From Pegoplata infirma (Eukaryota > Arthropoda > Insecta > Diptera > Anthomyiidae), in the NCBI GenBank assembly GCA_963921195.1, contig OY992536.1, forward strand, positions 234,024,023-234,088,022: 64,000 nt of DNA, given 5' to 3'. Position 1 is the first letter of the stretch. Each line of letters opens with the position of its first letter. Of the stretch, positions 1 to 10,427 are shown one piece after another. The notes beneath the pieces were generated by a model that was not told the DNA's origin, searched no databases, and saw only the letters and a list, made by a program, of their open reading frames with translations. The position numbers were made by a program, and so were the translations under genes.

Positions 1-560
1 AAGCTATCATATACCATATTTTATACCTTATTTGGAAATTAAAGTTTTGCTAGGGACTGTGGAATATTTGTTTTAAGTTTTCACTTCAGCGAAATCACGT
101 GTTTAAAACTCACTTTGGAACACAAATATATTTAAAAAAAATTTTGTTACTCAAAATAAAAACGAATGGCTCAAAAAAAAGTACACTGTGTTTTTCAAAA
201 AATACTTAAAACCTTTTTTTTACTCAAAAAAAAAAATTGTTCTAACCGAAATTTTTACAATTTTTTATTTTTTTAGTTTTCATCCAATATATTTTGGGCA
301 CTGTGTAGGGTATTCATGGATTCGGCCAAGTCAAATTTAGTTACTTTTTACTTGTTTTGTTTGCATGTTTGCTATCATAAATGCATTTACCCAAATTCTT
401 TATACAACATGGCCACAGAAAATAAAAACCGAAAACAGCGTTACGCTTTTTAACTTTAAATTCAACATTTCATTGTTGCATTTGTGTGGATGTTCGAAAA
501 ATGGGGTGTCCCATTCATTAGTTTAAAAACGTTTTGGCTACAAAAAAAAAAACTCCGATC
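1..560. other. AT-rich sequence without recognised feature
   Basis: Only short A and T runs are seen. No coding similarity, tandem array or paired inverted repeat stands out. Confidence 0.6.
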
Positions 561-574
561 CTAAAATTAAAGTC

Positions 575-1015
575 TGAAAAAGTTTTAGATTTCTTAGAAT
601 CTGAAACCCATATTCAAAAACAATTTCTTAATACAAAGATTCAGAATCTAAGATAGAATAAGTATCACGTTCTAGGACATTTATCTGTGGATTCCGAGAC
701 ATTTTTTTTATAGAAAATGCCTTAAATTTTGAGGCACTTTTTCTGTAGAAGAAATCTGGGATTTTAAGAAATTTTTCCTATAGAAAACATTAGATTCTAA
801 GCTGTTTACTATAACAATATTCAGATTTTTTTTTTCTTTATAACAATTCTTAGATTCTTAGGCACATTTTCTATAAAAGGAATTTTAGACTCTGAGACGT
901 ATTTCGTATAGAAAAAAGAATCAGACTCGGGCGTTCTCAGATTATAATATATTTTTTCTATAGAAAAAAGCATCAGACTCGAAAAAAGCATTCTGAAATA
1001 TTTTTCCCATATTCT
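575..1015. repeat. Degenerate minisatellite, TCAGATTCTGAGAC type (array 1)
   Basis: Roughly 40-50 bp units recur here, each combining an AGATTCTGAGAC-like segment with a TTTTTCTATAGAAAAA-like segment. Units are strongly diverged and separated by spacers. The same unit returns at 2290-2760, 30975-31135, 60825-60925 and 61738-61815, so it is a dispersed family rather than one local array. Confidence 0.65.
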
Positions 1016-1634
1016 ATATGTATTTTATATTAGATTCTAAAAAATCCTTTCAAAAAAAATCTAGATTGTGATTGTAAGAAATTTTTCCTAAAATTTTTGT
1101 TTCGTCAAATATAATATATTTTCTATGGAATATGCCTGAAGTTTTGATATTATTTTCCAAAAAAAATTCTTCGACCGTTGGACATTCTCGTATTCTTAAA
1201 TAATTTAGAAAAGGGACTGTCTATTCTACACACATATGAGGCATTTCATGTCAAATGGGACACTTAGAATTTATTGTTTTCGATTTTCCCAATTTTTTTT
1301 TTTAATTTTCAATATTTTTTAAAGGTTGTAAATATTATTTGAAAACACCTTTCTGGTAAATTTTAAGATTTTGTTGATGACCCGTTCAAAAGATATCGAA
1401 TTTTCAAAAAAAAAGCAAGAAACTTGTTCGTTTACTCAAATTCTTTTATTTGTAACTTCTTCAAAATTCACTTTTTTATGTTTTGTTTTTTTACTTACTT
1501 TTTAGAAAAATATAATTTAAAAATTTCCAAAAGTGTTCTATTATGCGATCATAAAGTTTTTAAATTTAAATCTCATTTTTGAAAATGTTTGTAATCTTTG
1601 AATTTTTTTTTTAATTTTTTGAGGAAAATTTCTG
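1016..1634. other. AT-rich sequence without recognised feature
   Basis: No reading frame or repeat that I can name. Long A and T tracts dominate. Confidence 0.5.
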
Positions 1635-1862
1635 CACCAAAAAAAACGTGGGTATTCAATACTAAAAATTTAACTAAATTTTAGTCCAAAAGGACCTAGT
1701 GCAGGAATGGGTACCAATACTAATTTTTTTTACTAATTTTATTCAAAACCAGTAAAAATTACTAATTTTAGTACTTTGAAGATACTAAAATTAGTAACTA
1801 ATTAGTAGATTTTTTTACAAAATCAGTTACTAAACCTTTTACTGTAGAATTATTTAGAGAGT
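1635..1862 (+). mobile_element. Degenerate copy of the CACYCAAAA MITE
   Basis: The block from CACCAAAAAAAACGTGGG to about 1862 matches, inverted, the cleaner copy at 32863-33121. Shared landmarks in order are GGTATTCAATACTAAAA, AGTGCAGG, ATTCAAAACCAGTAAAAA, AGTACTTTGAAGATACT and ACTGTAGAATTATTT. The right terminus is eroded and no target duplication can be read. Confidence 0.7.
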
Positions 1863-1946
1863 ACCAATTCTACAAATTGCTTACCCAATAAGATCGTGGG
1901 ATTATAATTATAAATATTTTCTTTAGATTTTTGAAATTTATCATCA

Positions 1947-2283
1947 GATTTACTGCTCCAATGGTGGATCCTAGAGGGGTCAAATGTAAGACCGACCCCC
2001 ACTAATTTTTACCCCTAAACAATTCATCTGAATTAACTTATACTCTATCTCCAAGTACTAAGGGAGCTGCCATACAAAATGACATTCTATAATAAAATTA
2101 GCATTCAACACAAAATTTTCTCATTAAATTTATTTATTTTAATCAGTTTATACCGGTTACATGGTGCACCATAGAGGTATCAATATTAAGACCGACCCCC
2201 ATTAATTTCTACACCCAAATTTTTTTCAAAACATACCTACCCTCCATCTCAACTCCCTGTGAGGGCTCCCATACAAATAACAG
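1947..2283. repeat. Diverged tandem duplication, about 195-bp period
   Basis: Two blocks, about 1950-2090 and 2145-2283, share in order GGTG..CC.TAGAGG, AAGACCGACCCCCA, a TAATTT.TAC segment, a CTCCATCTC-like segment and GGG..CTCCCATACAAA. The spacing is about 195 bp. Function unknown. Confidence 0.65.
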
Positions 2284-2289
2284 TGCGGT

Positions 2290-2760
2290 CTCAGTTTGAA
2301 TAATTTTTTTTCTAGAAAAAGTGTCAGGTTCTGATACAATTTTTTATAGAAATAGTTTCAGATTATAAGTCATTTTTGCAACAGAAAAAGTCTCAGATTC
2401 ACACCGTTTTTAAAGAAAAAGTCTCCGATTCTGAGAACTTTTTCCTATAAAAAATAGAAAAAGTTTCAAATTCTGAAAAAAAAAAAATTAAGAAAAAGTC
2501 TCAGATTCTGAGACCTTGTCCCTATAGAAATAATTGTCCTTTAAAAATGTCTCAGATTATCAGGCTTTTTTGAAATAAAAGTCTCGAATTCTGGAAACTT
2601 TTGAAAAAAAGGAGAAGCCTCAGATTTTCAGACCTTTTTCCTATAGAAAAAATATCAGATTCAGAGATATTTTTCTCTAGAAAAATCTCAGATTCGTGGC
2701 CTTTTTCCTATAGAAAAAGTGTCAGATTCTGAAACTTTTTGGTCATAGAAAAATTACTCC
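2290..2760. repeat. Degenerate minisatellite, TCAGATTCTGAGAC type (array 2)
   Basis: About ten diverged units with the alternation CTCAGATTCTGAGAC / TTTTTCCTATAGAAAAA. This is the cleanest array of the family in the window. Confidence 0.75.
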
Positions 2761-2764
2761 TTGA

Positions 2765-4140
2765 AAATGCTAAAAAACGCGATTTTTGCCTTTTTTTAAA
2801 GCCTGCACAGCAGCCGCTGGGTGGAATAAAAATCTGGTATAATACGTGAGAGTAGAATTGAACTATGATCTCAAAAATGTGATCAAAAAAAAATTTAAGT
2901 TGTTGCACTATTATTAGCCAAACATGCATTTAAAAAAAACACTGTCAAAAAAATTTGAAAAATCACAATTTTTAAAAGGCTCTGCAGCAAAAACCAGATG
3001 ATCAATCTTTACTGCGATGAGCTCAAAATTTAGGCAAAAGTTCATTCTTTCTTAAGACTTTTAAACCCATTTAAGATACCTTCCGGTTTATACAAAAAAA
3101 TAACACAGAAAGCTTAATTTTGTAAAATATTTATTTTTTTTTTTAGTTTTTCTTTCAAAAATATCAAAAAACTAATATGCTATTTACATATACCCCGAAA
3201 TCCACATAAATTTGGATTTCAAATCCAATTAAAATCTTTACCGTTTACATATGCTTTTTTGACATTTAGCGGGATTTTGTTTGTACTAACTCTGTATTTT
3301 CTTTTGATTTGTGTACAGGGTTGTTAGTTGGAAAATTACCCAATTTTATAAATATTTTTAAAAACAATGATTTTTCTTTGCCGGAGCCAATATTTTCAAT
3401 CCCACTAGTATATGTTGGGACCACAATATCAAAAAATGTGTTTTTATGTAGAGCTGCTTCTTTAAATGCAAGAAAATTAACATTTTTGCCAAGTTTGGGG
3501 CCGCCACCATTGAGTGTTTTTCTTTGTTAGGAAGACCAAATTGGTCAACTAAATTGTGCGTTTACCATTTGCAATCGTAAATTTTAAATAAAACATTGTT
3601 AAACATTGTTTTTATTAATCTTTTAATAGTTTTTAAAAAATAAATTTTAATTGTTTTTTTACTTTATAAAAAACAACAACAGCTGATAAAAAATCGTGTG
3701 CAGCGTTGTAAAAAAGCATTAGGGATGATTATTTTGGGAAAACCCATAGTTGTACAATTAAGTAGTAGAAACTTTTTGGGATTTTAAATTGCGATTTTAC
3801 GATTTTCCCAAAATCCAAGTTTTTTTTTGTATGAGATTTGTCATTTGAAATCCAAAAAAGTAATTGGATTTACTTGGATTTTCATTGAAATCCCATTTTT
3901 TTTTGGATTTCGAGGTATATGTAAATGGCATATAAGGTAAATTTTACAAAAATGGTAACTTTAACAGTATCATTTTAAAACGCAAGTAAAGCCCAACCAA
4001 ACGTAATAATTTGAAAAACATTGTGTTCTATGTTGGAGACCATAGACAAATTATACTTTTGTGCTTTATACCAGATTTGTATTCCACTGAATGGCTGCTG
4101 TTTAGGCTTTCAAATAATGCAAAAATCGTCGTTTTGCGCA
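2765..4140. repeat. Outer inverted repeat around a foldback
   Basis: The segment 2765-2885 (CGATTTTTGC, AAAGCCTGCACAGCAGCC, TGGAATA.AAATCTGGTATAA) returns inverted at about 4020-4140 (AAAGCCTAAACAGCAGCC in reverse complement). The two copies flank the smaller foldback at 3178-3930, so an older inverted pair encloses it. Confidence 0.6.
3178..3930. mobile_element. Foldback-type DNA element, TGCCATTTACATATACC ends
   Basis: The left end TGCTATTTACATATACCCCG and the right end (reverse complement TGCCATTTACATATACCTCG) pair over about 25 bp. Beyond that both arms carry the GGATTT/AAATCC motif repeatedly. Both sides are flanked by TA, compatible with a TA duplication. The interior has no transposase-like frame. 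Likely a non-autonomous element. Confidence 0.7.
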
Positions 4141-4309
4141 TTTTCAACCGTGAATAACTAAAAATCTGGACGTGATGGTAAAATTTGGAGAACAGATTTA
4201 TAATCAGGAGATCAAAGTCTACTAAAATTGATCATCAGAATTCAAATCGGAAAATGAGTGTTGAGCAGTGTTATCAGATACTAAGACATTTTTCTTATAA
4301 AAAAAACTA

Positions 4310-4395
4310 CCTCGAGCTATAATAACCCTACTCAAAAACCCGCGAAGGGTTTTGAAAACTTATCTCGAGTTTCATTTTTATGCCCTATTGAAGTT
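4310..4395 (+). repeat. Dispersed repeat with CCCGCGAAGGGTTTT hairpin
   Basis: AACCCGCGAAGGGTTTTGAAAAC followed by CTCGAGTT matches the last bases of the window (63940-64000, CCCCCGAAGGGTTTTAAAAAC, CTCGAGTT). Confidence 0.55.
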
Positions 4396-4867
4396 TTGGA
4401 ATTTTTTTCAAAGGCGTTTTGAAAAAGTAAAAAAAAAAAAGTATTAAATCTAGTTCTGAGGTAAATAATGTTGAGACATGTGTACAGCAAAATTTGATAG
4501 CAGTTCTTTTTTTAGAACATATTAACCCTCTATTTCCCATTTTGAGGGCTTATTTTGGACCTTTTTTCTAATCCTCAGAGAACACCTACAAAACATGCGT
4601 TTAAAGGGTTTAAATGTTCTACAGAAATTTTTTGCATCAAATTTCACTAGAGTTCGTTGAAGATCAAAAATTCGTAAAAAATAAAAATTGTAAATTATCA
4701 CGTACTATTAAATTATTTTTCATTAAAGTCTTGTGAAATATGTCGAAACAAAAAATTAAATAAAAAAATTTGGAATTTGGATCAAAAAAAGAAATTTGAG
4801 TAAACGAAATGGCTCCTTACATAAAAAAAATCTTGTCAAATTATTAAAAAAAAGTCTTGTAATCCCA

Positions 4868-4894
<27 letters not shown>

Positions 4895-4901
<7 letters not shown>

Positions 4902-5335
4902 ACACTCAGGGGATGCCCCCTACAAATGCAGTGCATTGTGTTGATATCAGGAAAAAAGGTTATGGGAAGGAGGAAAGATGGAGTAGTGTTTGTGGACATT
5001 TGATTTAAATCTTTGTACATTGTAAGTAACAGGAAAGACCTCTGTTTATTCCACATACGACTTGTACGGCTGATGAACGAGTTTTCCCTATAATGCGTTG
5101 TGCGATCCACTTCACAATCAACCACATATGGATGTAATCTACTAGATAAGCGAGAATTACGAATAAAAACCCGAGCCCTTGGAATAAGCTGGCTTATCTC
5201 TGCAGAACACCTCCCATGGTAGTATCGATAGAAAAGTGTAACACAACCCACATTTCTACGATGCTTCAATGAGTCAATATAGTTGGATACCCTACTGTCA
5301 TTAATAAGCGCCGTAGCCCTTCTCTGAACACGGTC
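4895..5335 (-). pseudogene. C-terminal domain of the same LINE polyprotein
   Basis: This frame carries the segment after the insertion: DRVQRRATALIND, a SLKHRRNVGCVTLFYRYYHG block, and an RENSFISRTSRMWN block. That order is characteristic of the region following the reverse transcriptase in many insect jockey-like elements. Removing the insertion joins KLL to DRVQRRA in frame with one 2-bp duplication. The C-terminus reads RGHPLSVG and the stop lies where the gene sequence meets the poly(A), so the tail supplies the stop codon. Confidence 0.85.
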
Positions 5336-5337
5336 CA

Positions 5338-6417
5338 CACTCAAAAAAAAAGTGAACTAAAATCTGGGAAAATTAACTCAATTTTGAGAAAAAGAGGGAA
5401 TGATTTAGCTCCAAAGATTTTTTTCCTTGGTTTTAGTTCATAATTTTCCTAAAAATAAGGAAAACAAAGTTATTTAATTTTAAGCCAATTTTAACTAGAA
5501 AATGGGAAAAATTATACTTAACATTTTAGAAATAGATTGGGTCTAGACCCTGGACCCATGGTTCGGACCCCATTTAACTCGAGACCCCGTTGGGTCCTTT
5601 AAGGGTCCCCATAGATTTTGAACCAAAACTTGTGTCCGTTTCGCTCTAACTTGCTTAGTTTTTTAGATACGGGAATAAGGGGCCTGATAGGGTCTTGAGA
5701 ATCTTAAAAACCGGATAACTCAAAAACTATTAATCGGAGGGCTTTCGAGTATTTTGCAGAAGTGTTCTACGAGTCAAGAGCTACAAAAATGCCGTTGGAC
5801 GTTTTCTCGTGTTGGCAGTATTTACCGAGATATGTGTATATATAAAATCTCGGGAATTTATAATTTTAGATCTAAAATTAGGGTCTTGAGACCCCGACAG
5901 ATATGCAGAGCTAGGCTATTCCATATTTTTCTTTGTAGTCTTTCTTTTGAAAATTTTGTCCGTTTCGCTCTATCTCGCTTAGTTTTCGAGATATCGCCAT
6001 TTTGAATTTTTAACTAAATTCTAAGAAGTTATTTACTAAATTCTCAGAAGTCATTAACTAAATTCTAAGAAGTACACTTCCTCAATTCAAAGAAGAGAAA
6101 TACGATGATGTTTTTTTTAGTAAATTTTAACTAAACTTGAACTAAATTGTTTTTTAAGAAATATGTCTTTAAAATAAATATACGATTCTTAGATTTGTGG
6201 AAAATTTCTTTCGCAGTAAGAATTTTTTTCCTAATATTTAAAAAATCCATTTAAAGAAAACTTTGAACTAATTATAAGTAAATGAACTAAAATTTTTTCC
6301 TCATAGTTACGAAAATTTCTCATTTTTAAGTTAAATTTAACTAAATTTTAGGAAATTTCATGATAAATTTTCAAAGACATTTTTTCCTTAAATTTAGTTA
6401 TGTCTTTTTTTTCAGTG
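5338..6417 (+). mobile_element. 1.08-kb CACT-ended non-autonomous DNA element inside LINE
   Basis: Ends are CACTCAAAAAAAAA on the left and, in reverse complement, CACTGAAAAAAAAG on the right. Continued similarity follows (AACTAAA). The host LINE reading frame shows that CA is duplicated on both sides (5336-5337 and 6418-6419). The interior has two direct copies of GTCCGTTTCGCTCT.ac/TCTTGC (near 5636 and 5960) and a tandem block at 6018-6078. No transposase frame is visible. Termini and 2-bp duplication recall CMC/CACTA-type elements, but that assignment is inference. Confidence 0.8.
6018..6078 (+). repeat. Three tandem copies of AACTAAATTCTAAGAAGT
   Basis: Three near-identical units of about 22 bp sit inside the CACT-ended element, followed by one more degenerate half. 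Confidence 0.8.
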
Positions 6418-6419
6418 CA

Positions 6420-6990
6420 AGAGCTTCAAAATAGACTCTGACGCCCCTGCCCATATATGAGAGTTATATTCCATTTTCGGTCGGATGTAGGTTGTATAAA
6501 TAGTGAGGAGATCGGATGGAGTGAAGTAATTCTTACACCGATTTAGAAATCCAAAGCACTTGAATGCCTCTTTCGACACCTGAAAAACGTGTTTATTCCA
6601 ACGGACATCGCACTGAATTTTCATGCCCAGAACATCAAGAGTATCCGATTCCTCAATATTGATACCACCCATAAATACAGATGACAGTGCTGTTTCAACG
6701 GCACGTCTATGTGACAACATACAACATTGGGTCTTGCGCGCATTAAAATCCACTCCATTCGCTTGACCCCAATCAGATATTACCAAAAGGTCTTCATTGA
6801 GTGAGTCATTCATGATCTGCCTTTTGCCCCCAACTTCTACGAGGCTTGGCCTATGATCAAAAGAAAATGAATGATAAATGTTGCTGTCATCTGCAAAAGA
6901 ATATATTGGATTGGAAGTTTTACTGAGAAGATCATTAATAAAAATAAGAAATAGTGTAGGAGAAAGAACAGAACCTTGCGGTACCCCTGA
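6420..6990 (-). pseudogene. Reverse transcriptase, central part (jockey-like LINE)
   Basis: Reading the minus strand from about 6990 gives a continuous frame that runs upstream of the first ATG (6813). It begins with the GVPQGSVLSP motif and continues with a FINDLL segment, then the catalytic FADD (6886-6897, the YADD equivalent), then a thumb region with VDFNARKTQ and a TYIRPKMEYNSHIW motif typical of jockey/I-group reverse transcriptases. In an intact element this polymerase copies its own RNA at a nicked target. The frame ends at the CACT-type insertion, and its sequence resumes on the other side at 5337. The finger and palm regions before GVPQGS, the endonuclease and ORF1 are missing. The YADD-type residues are intact, but truncation makes it dead. 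Confidence 0.85.
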
Positions 6991-7524
6991 ATTTAGCTGA
7001 AATTCATTAGATTAATTTAAAAAATTTAAATTTTTTTTTTGTAAATATTTTTGTTAGTTTTATTGCGCTAAAAAATTTGTAAATTTACAATTTTATTGGT
7101 AAAAATCTTGTAAAACTACAAAACAGCTCATATTTTTTACTAGGAATTCTCGTAAAGTAGGAGGTAGCAAAAAATCTAGTAAAGTCACGAGTGTTTCTAG
7201 TTTTGTCAAATTTACAAATTTATTGGTAAAATGTTTGTAAAATTACAGAATTATTTGTTATTATCTTTTAAAATTACTAGGAATTATTGTCTATTAGGAG
7301 GTAGCTAAAAATAAAAATAACAAATTTTTCTTGTCATTTTACAAGTTTTTTTTGTGTATTTTTGTATTTTTGTATTTTTACGTATTTTGAACGGCTCATC
7401 CAAAAAAAATCTGAGAATTTAAAACTGTTTTTTTTTTAGTGTCCGATTTGGCATGGAATGCTTCATATACATACATTTAAAATTTGCTATATTAAGTCGA
7501 ATTGTATCGTTGTTCTTTGGTAGT

Positions 7525-7565
7525 GATGACGATTATCATCATCATCATCATGATGATGCTGATGA
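7525..7565 (+). repeat. Short (ATC)n / (ATG)n microsatellite
   Basis: ATCATCATCATCATCATG with inverted ATGATGATG. It lies in otherwise unremarkable sequence between 7359 and 7765. Confidence 0.8.
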
Positions 7566-7765
7566 AAACTATTATGTTGTTGTTTGGTAATGGTAGAGCT
7601 CTTAAAATACTTAACCAGCATGCATGTTGTGATAAATAATAACAAACAACAACATAATGAAAACAACAAAAAAATATATGAATAACAGATATAATAAAAG
7701 TCTGTTATTTTGGTAATTGTTGTTGCATTTACTGCTATTAACACTTGTTGGCTATATGCCTGGCT

Positions 7766-7835
7766 TGTATGTTACCGAAAATTTAAAATATTTAATCAGA
7801 ACTTGTTGTAAAAAGCGCCGCACAGAGGGGTGAAA
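7766..7835 (+). repeat. Single-copy relative of the 143-bp palindrome arm
   Basis: The order GTTACCGAAAATTTAAAA, ATTTAATCAGAACT, TTGTAAAAAGCGCCGCA matches one arm of the palindrome at 9954-10096 and its left flank. It shows that the palindrome arm derives from a sequence that also exists in non-palindromic form. Confidence 0.8.
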
Positions 7836-8444
7836 TGCATCCAAAGTGGCGATTAATTCAATAGATGAACATTAACTTTAACAACCGTGTTTGGTACCAG
7901 GTTAAAGTAGATAAAATTCAACATCAATAATGGCAAAAAACAAAGTTCTAAGTTGTATACTTTATTTGCAGTGTGTGTTTAAAGTTCAATTATTTTTATT
8001 ATTTTTGCGCGCATTGATTTAAAGTGAAAATTTTGATATTTCAAGTAATTATATTTTGTATAAAGACTTCTAAAATTGAGAGCTTCATAATGGATCAGTC
8101 TACTTTAGGTATTTGAGCATATAAAAAAATTTTTTTGGTTTAGATATATGTTTTGGAAATATTAAAAAAAAATAATAATAAAAATGCTCTAAAAATAGGG
8201 TATTTTTGATATAAATATTGAGTTTCAACAACTTTGTCTGTGAAAGAGTGAAAATCCGCCTATATGGTCTTTAAATATATGATTTCATCTAATAAATCCC
8301 TGAATGTCCGTTTGCGGTTTTTTGCGGTTTTTGACTTATCAATTTTTTTGTGAAAGAACTCCAGTTGCTAAAAACCTATTTGAAAAAAAAGACTAAAAAT
8401 CAAGTTGTTTTCATAATATTTTGTCCTTATATTCCGTATGGTAG
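7836..8444. other. AT-rich sequence without recognised feature
   Basis: No gene or clear repeat. A duplicated TTTGCGGTTTTT occurs near 8310. Confidence 0.5.
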
Positions 8445-8690
8445 TTGTAACTGCCCCTTTTTGGGGCGTGGTTATAAAAAAATATGTAATAATAATGCAA
8501 TTGTATTACTTAAGTGCAAAAACCAATAAAAATTAATTTGCAATGATTAATCGCAAGGGTGAAAGTGCCCCCTACGTCCCCCTCCGAGCCCCTATCAAAA
8601 ATGCCCCCAAATTTTTTTGTAGTTTTGTAACGTTTTGGATGGTATAGAAGATTCGGCACATTACTCTTACTTGTTGTGTTAAAATACTCT
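8445..8690 (+). mobile_element. Eroded mini-me-like 3' half
   Basis: The tail GGATGGTATAGAAGATTCGGCACA..TTACTCTTACTTGTT ends the block. It is preceded by the TGCCCCC / CCCCTCCGAGCCCC body also seen near 47290 and 50030. The 5' half with the GTCY run is absent. Confidence 0.65.
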
Positions 8691-8844
8691 CAATTTCCAT
8701 ATTTTTGGTATTTTGTTGTTTTTTGTTTTGTGAGAGATGAGTGCGTTAGTGATTTTGATGAAGATACACCATACATAACCTCATCAACTAGACCTTAAAT
8801 TATTCTGTTCTGATCCTTTAAAAATTTTCGTCTGTAAATTTTTG

Positions 8845-9830
8845 AGATAAATGTTCACATTAACTGAATTAAGTGAAAAATAAAAACTTGATTAAAATTG
8901 AATTAATACTAATAAGAATACATATTTTATTTTAAGTAGATTTATTCTAGCTCGAGGTTATTATTTCATTTACCAACTAAAACTATGATATTCTCATATT
9001 TTTTTTTGTTGCTAAATAATCTTGACAATGGGATCTGACAAATCCCGAAACACGTGTCGATTAAGTCTTGAAAAAAATTACCAACATAAATAAATTTAAA
9101 AACGGAAAAATTAATTTCTTGAAAATTATTCTATGAGAATATCATAGTTTTAATTAGTAAAGGAAATAATGACCTCGAGCTAGAATAAACCCACTCAAAA
9201 CATAATATTTTAAAGGTCGAATAAAACAATTTTTATTTTTTAATAAAAATTAATCAGAATTTGAATACATATTTTATTTATTGTATATTTATTTACTTAT
9301 TCTTTTGATGTCAAAGTTACAGCGAAAATTGTGAATTAGGCTTTTTCCGAAAAACAGAAAAAAAAGTTTAACAGGTAAAAATATTTTTTCCAATTTTTCT
9401 TCTGAAATGCTGCGTTTTATTAAATTATGATTATCCATTAATAAAAAAATTTTAATCTTCTGTTTCGGGACTTTTTGAGATAAATTTGTACATTAATGAG
9501 ATTTAGTGAAAAACAAAAATCGAATTTTAAATTAAAATTATACTAATAAAAACACATACGATATATTTACTTTTTTAAGTTTTTAATAGCACATTAAGTT
9601 CGCTATAATGTGCCATTTTAGTTATAAATGTAAAGCTTTTTGTTCCAAAGTTACAGCAAAAATTGTGAAATAAGATATTATATCCGAAAAACAATAAAGC
9701 GCCTAACAGGTTAAAAAAAAAAATTTTCCAATGTTTTTTTTTTCGAAAATGCTGTGTTTTTATGTGTTTAAGATTACTCATCAATAAAAAATTATAATAT
9801 TTTAAAATTAAGTCTTCTATGTATTAATCG
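8845..9830 (+). repeat. Diverged tandem duplication (about 340-bp unit), one copy interrupted
   Basis: Unit landmarks are TTTTTGAGATAAAT, AGTGAAAAA.AAAAA, ACTAATAA.AA.ACATA, AAAGTTACAGC.AAAATTGTG, CCGAAAAACA, TAACAGGT and ATGCTG.GTTTT. The first unit starts at 8845 and the second at 9469. The first is enlarged by the foldback at 8947-9188. Confidence 0.65.
8947..9188. mobile_element. Foldback with CTAGCTCGAGGT ends
   Basis: Arms of about 56 bp pair: left TCTAGCTCGAGGTTATTATT and ACTATGATATTCTCATA, right their reverse complement with few mismatches. The centre holds GGGATCTGACAAATCCCGAA. No coding capacity. Confidence 0.75.
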
Positions 9831-9858
9831 CCATTTTAGGTATCATCCACCCCACTGT

Positions 9859-9927
9859 GCGCCGCATGCGAAAATTTGGTACCTAAAATCGCCGCGATTT
9901 TTGGTACCAAATTTTCGCATGCGGCGC
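9859..9927. repeat. 69-bp near-perfect palindrome
   Basis: Arms of 34 bp (GCGCCGCATGCG, AAAATTTGGTACC, AAAATCGC) surround a single central C with one mismatch (T/A at the ACC-TAAAA step). GC-rich ends contrast with the surrounding AT-rich DNA. Confidence 0.95.
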
Positions 9928-9953
9928 TTATTGCGACAAATTCGCATGTTACC

Positions 9954-10096
9954 GAAAATTTAAAAGATTTAATCAGAACTGTTGTAAAAAGCGCCGCAGA
10001 CGAAAATTTGGTACCAAAAATCGCGGCGATTTTTGGTACCAAATTTTCGTCTGCGGCGCTTTTTACAACAGTTCTGATTAAATCTTTTAAATTTTC
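9954..10096. repeat. 143-bp perfect palindrome
   Basis: Arms of 71 bp pair without mismatch around one central G at 10025. From the outside in, the arm reads GAAAATTTAAAAGATTT, AATCAGAACTGTTG, TAAAAAGCGCCGCAGACG, AAAATTTGGTACC, AAAAATCGC. The inner 24 bases are the same as those of the 69-bp palindrome just upstream; the outer parts differ. Confidence 0.97.
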
Positions 10097-10427
10097 ACCT
10101 GAGGTGCTTTTTTCAACAATCTTGTATGTTATCGAAAAACTTTCTATGTTATCGAAAACACATCACGTTGGATAACTTTCGCGTTCTCCTTTTTTTATAA
10201 CAATTTCGTATTCTAACGAAAATATTTTCGGCTGCAGTGCGCTCTTACCTCAAAAATCCTTGCCAGTTTTGGAAGCAAAATTTCTTAAAAAAACATACAT
10301 ATTTGTTAAAAAAGCACTTCGTCCTAAAATTTGGTACTAAAATCTCAACGGTTTTAATTTATTAATAATAATATTCTATAAGTCAAAATGTTCCAGATAC
10401 TTCCACCAACAATGAAACAATAGTGGG

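Larger units (their letters stand above)
4870..7005 (-). mobile_element. 5'-truncated jockey-like LINE with A27 tail
   Basis: On the minus strand the coding remnant ends in a 27-bp poly(A) (T tract at 4870-4896). It enters the reverse transcriptase at the GVPQGSVLSP motif near 6987 and stops matching at about 7005, a typical 5' truncation. A 1.08-kb DNA element interrupts it at 5338-6417. The stop codon is formed at the poly(A) junction, so there is essentially no 3' UTR. Confidence 0.85.
4819..7358 (+). mobile_element. L-family MITE (copy a), split by a LINE
   Basis: The left end, about 4819-4869 (AAAAATCTTGTCAAATTATT, GTCTTGTAATCCCAT), matches the left end of the copy at 57837. The right part, about 7010-7358 (TTTACAATTTTATTGGTAAA, AATAGGAGGTAGCAAAA, TTTACAAGTTTTTTTTGTG), matches the right half of the copies at 58380 and 59627. 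Between them lies the LINE at 4870-7005, so the MITE is the outer host. Confidence 0.7.

Noticed and set aside
7440..7500. Continuation of the jockey-like LINE upstream of the L-element part
   Set aside because: A minus-strand peptide YEAFHAK faintly recalls a reverse transcriptase motif, but in-frame stops flank it and motif A is absent.
9836..10175. Mirror-image open frames with VPKIAAIFGTKF repeats on both strands
   Set aside because: They arise from the two palindromes, so both strands encode the same peptide. No known domain.
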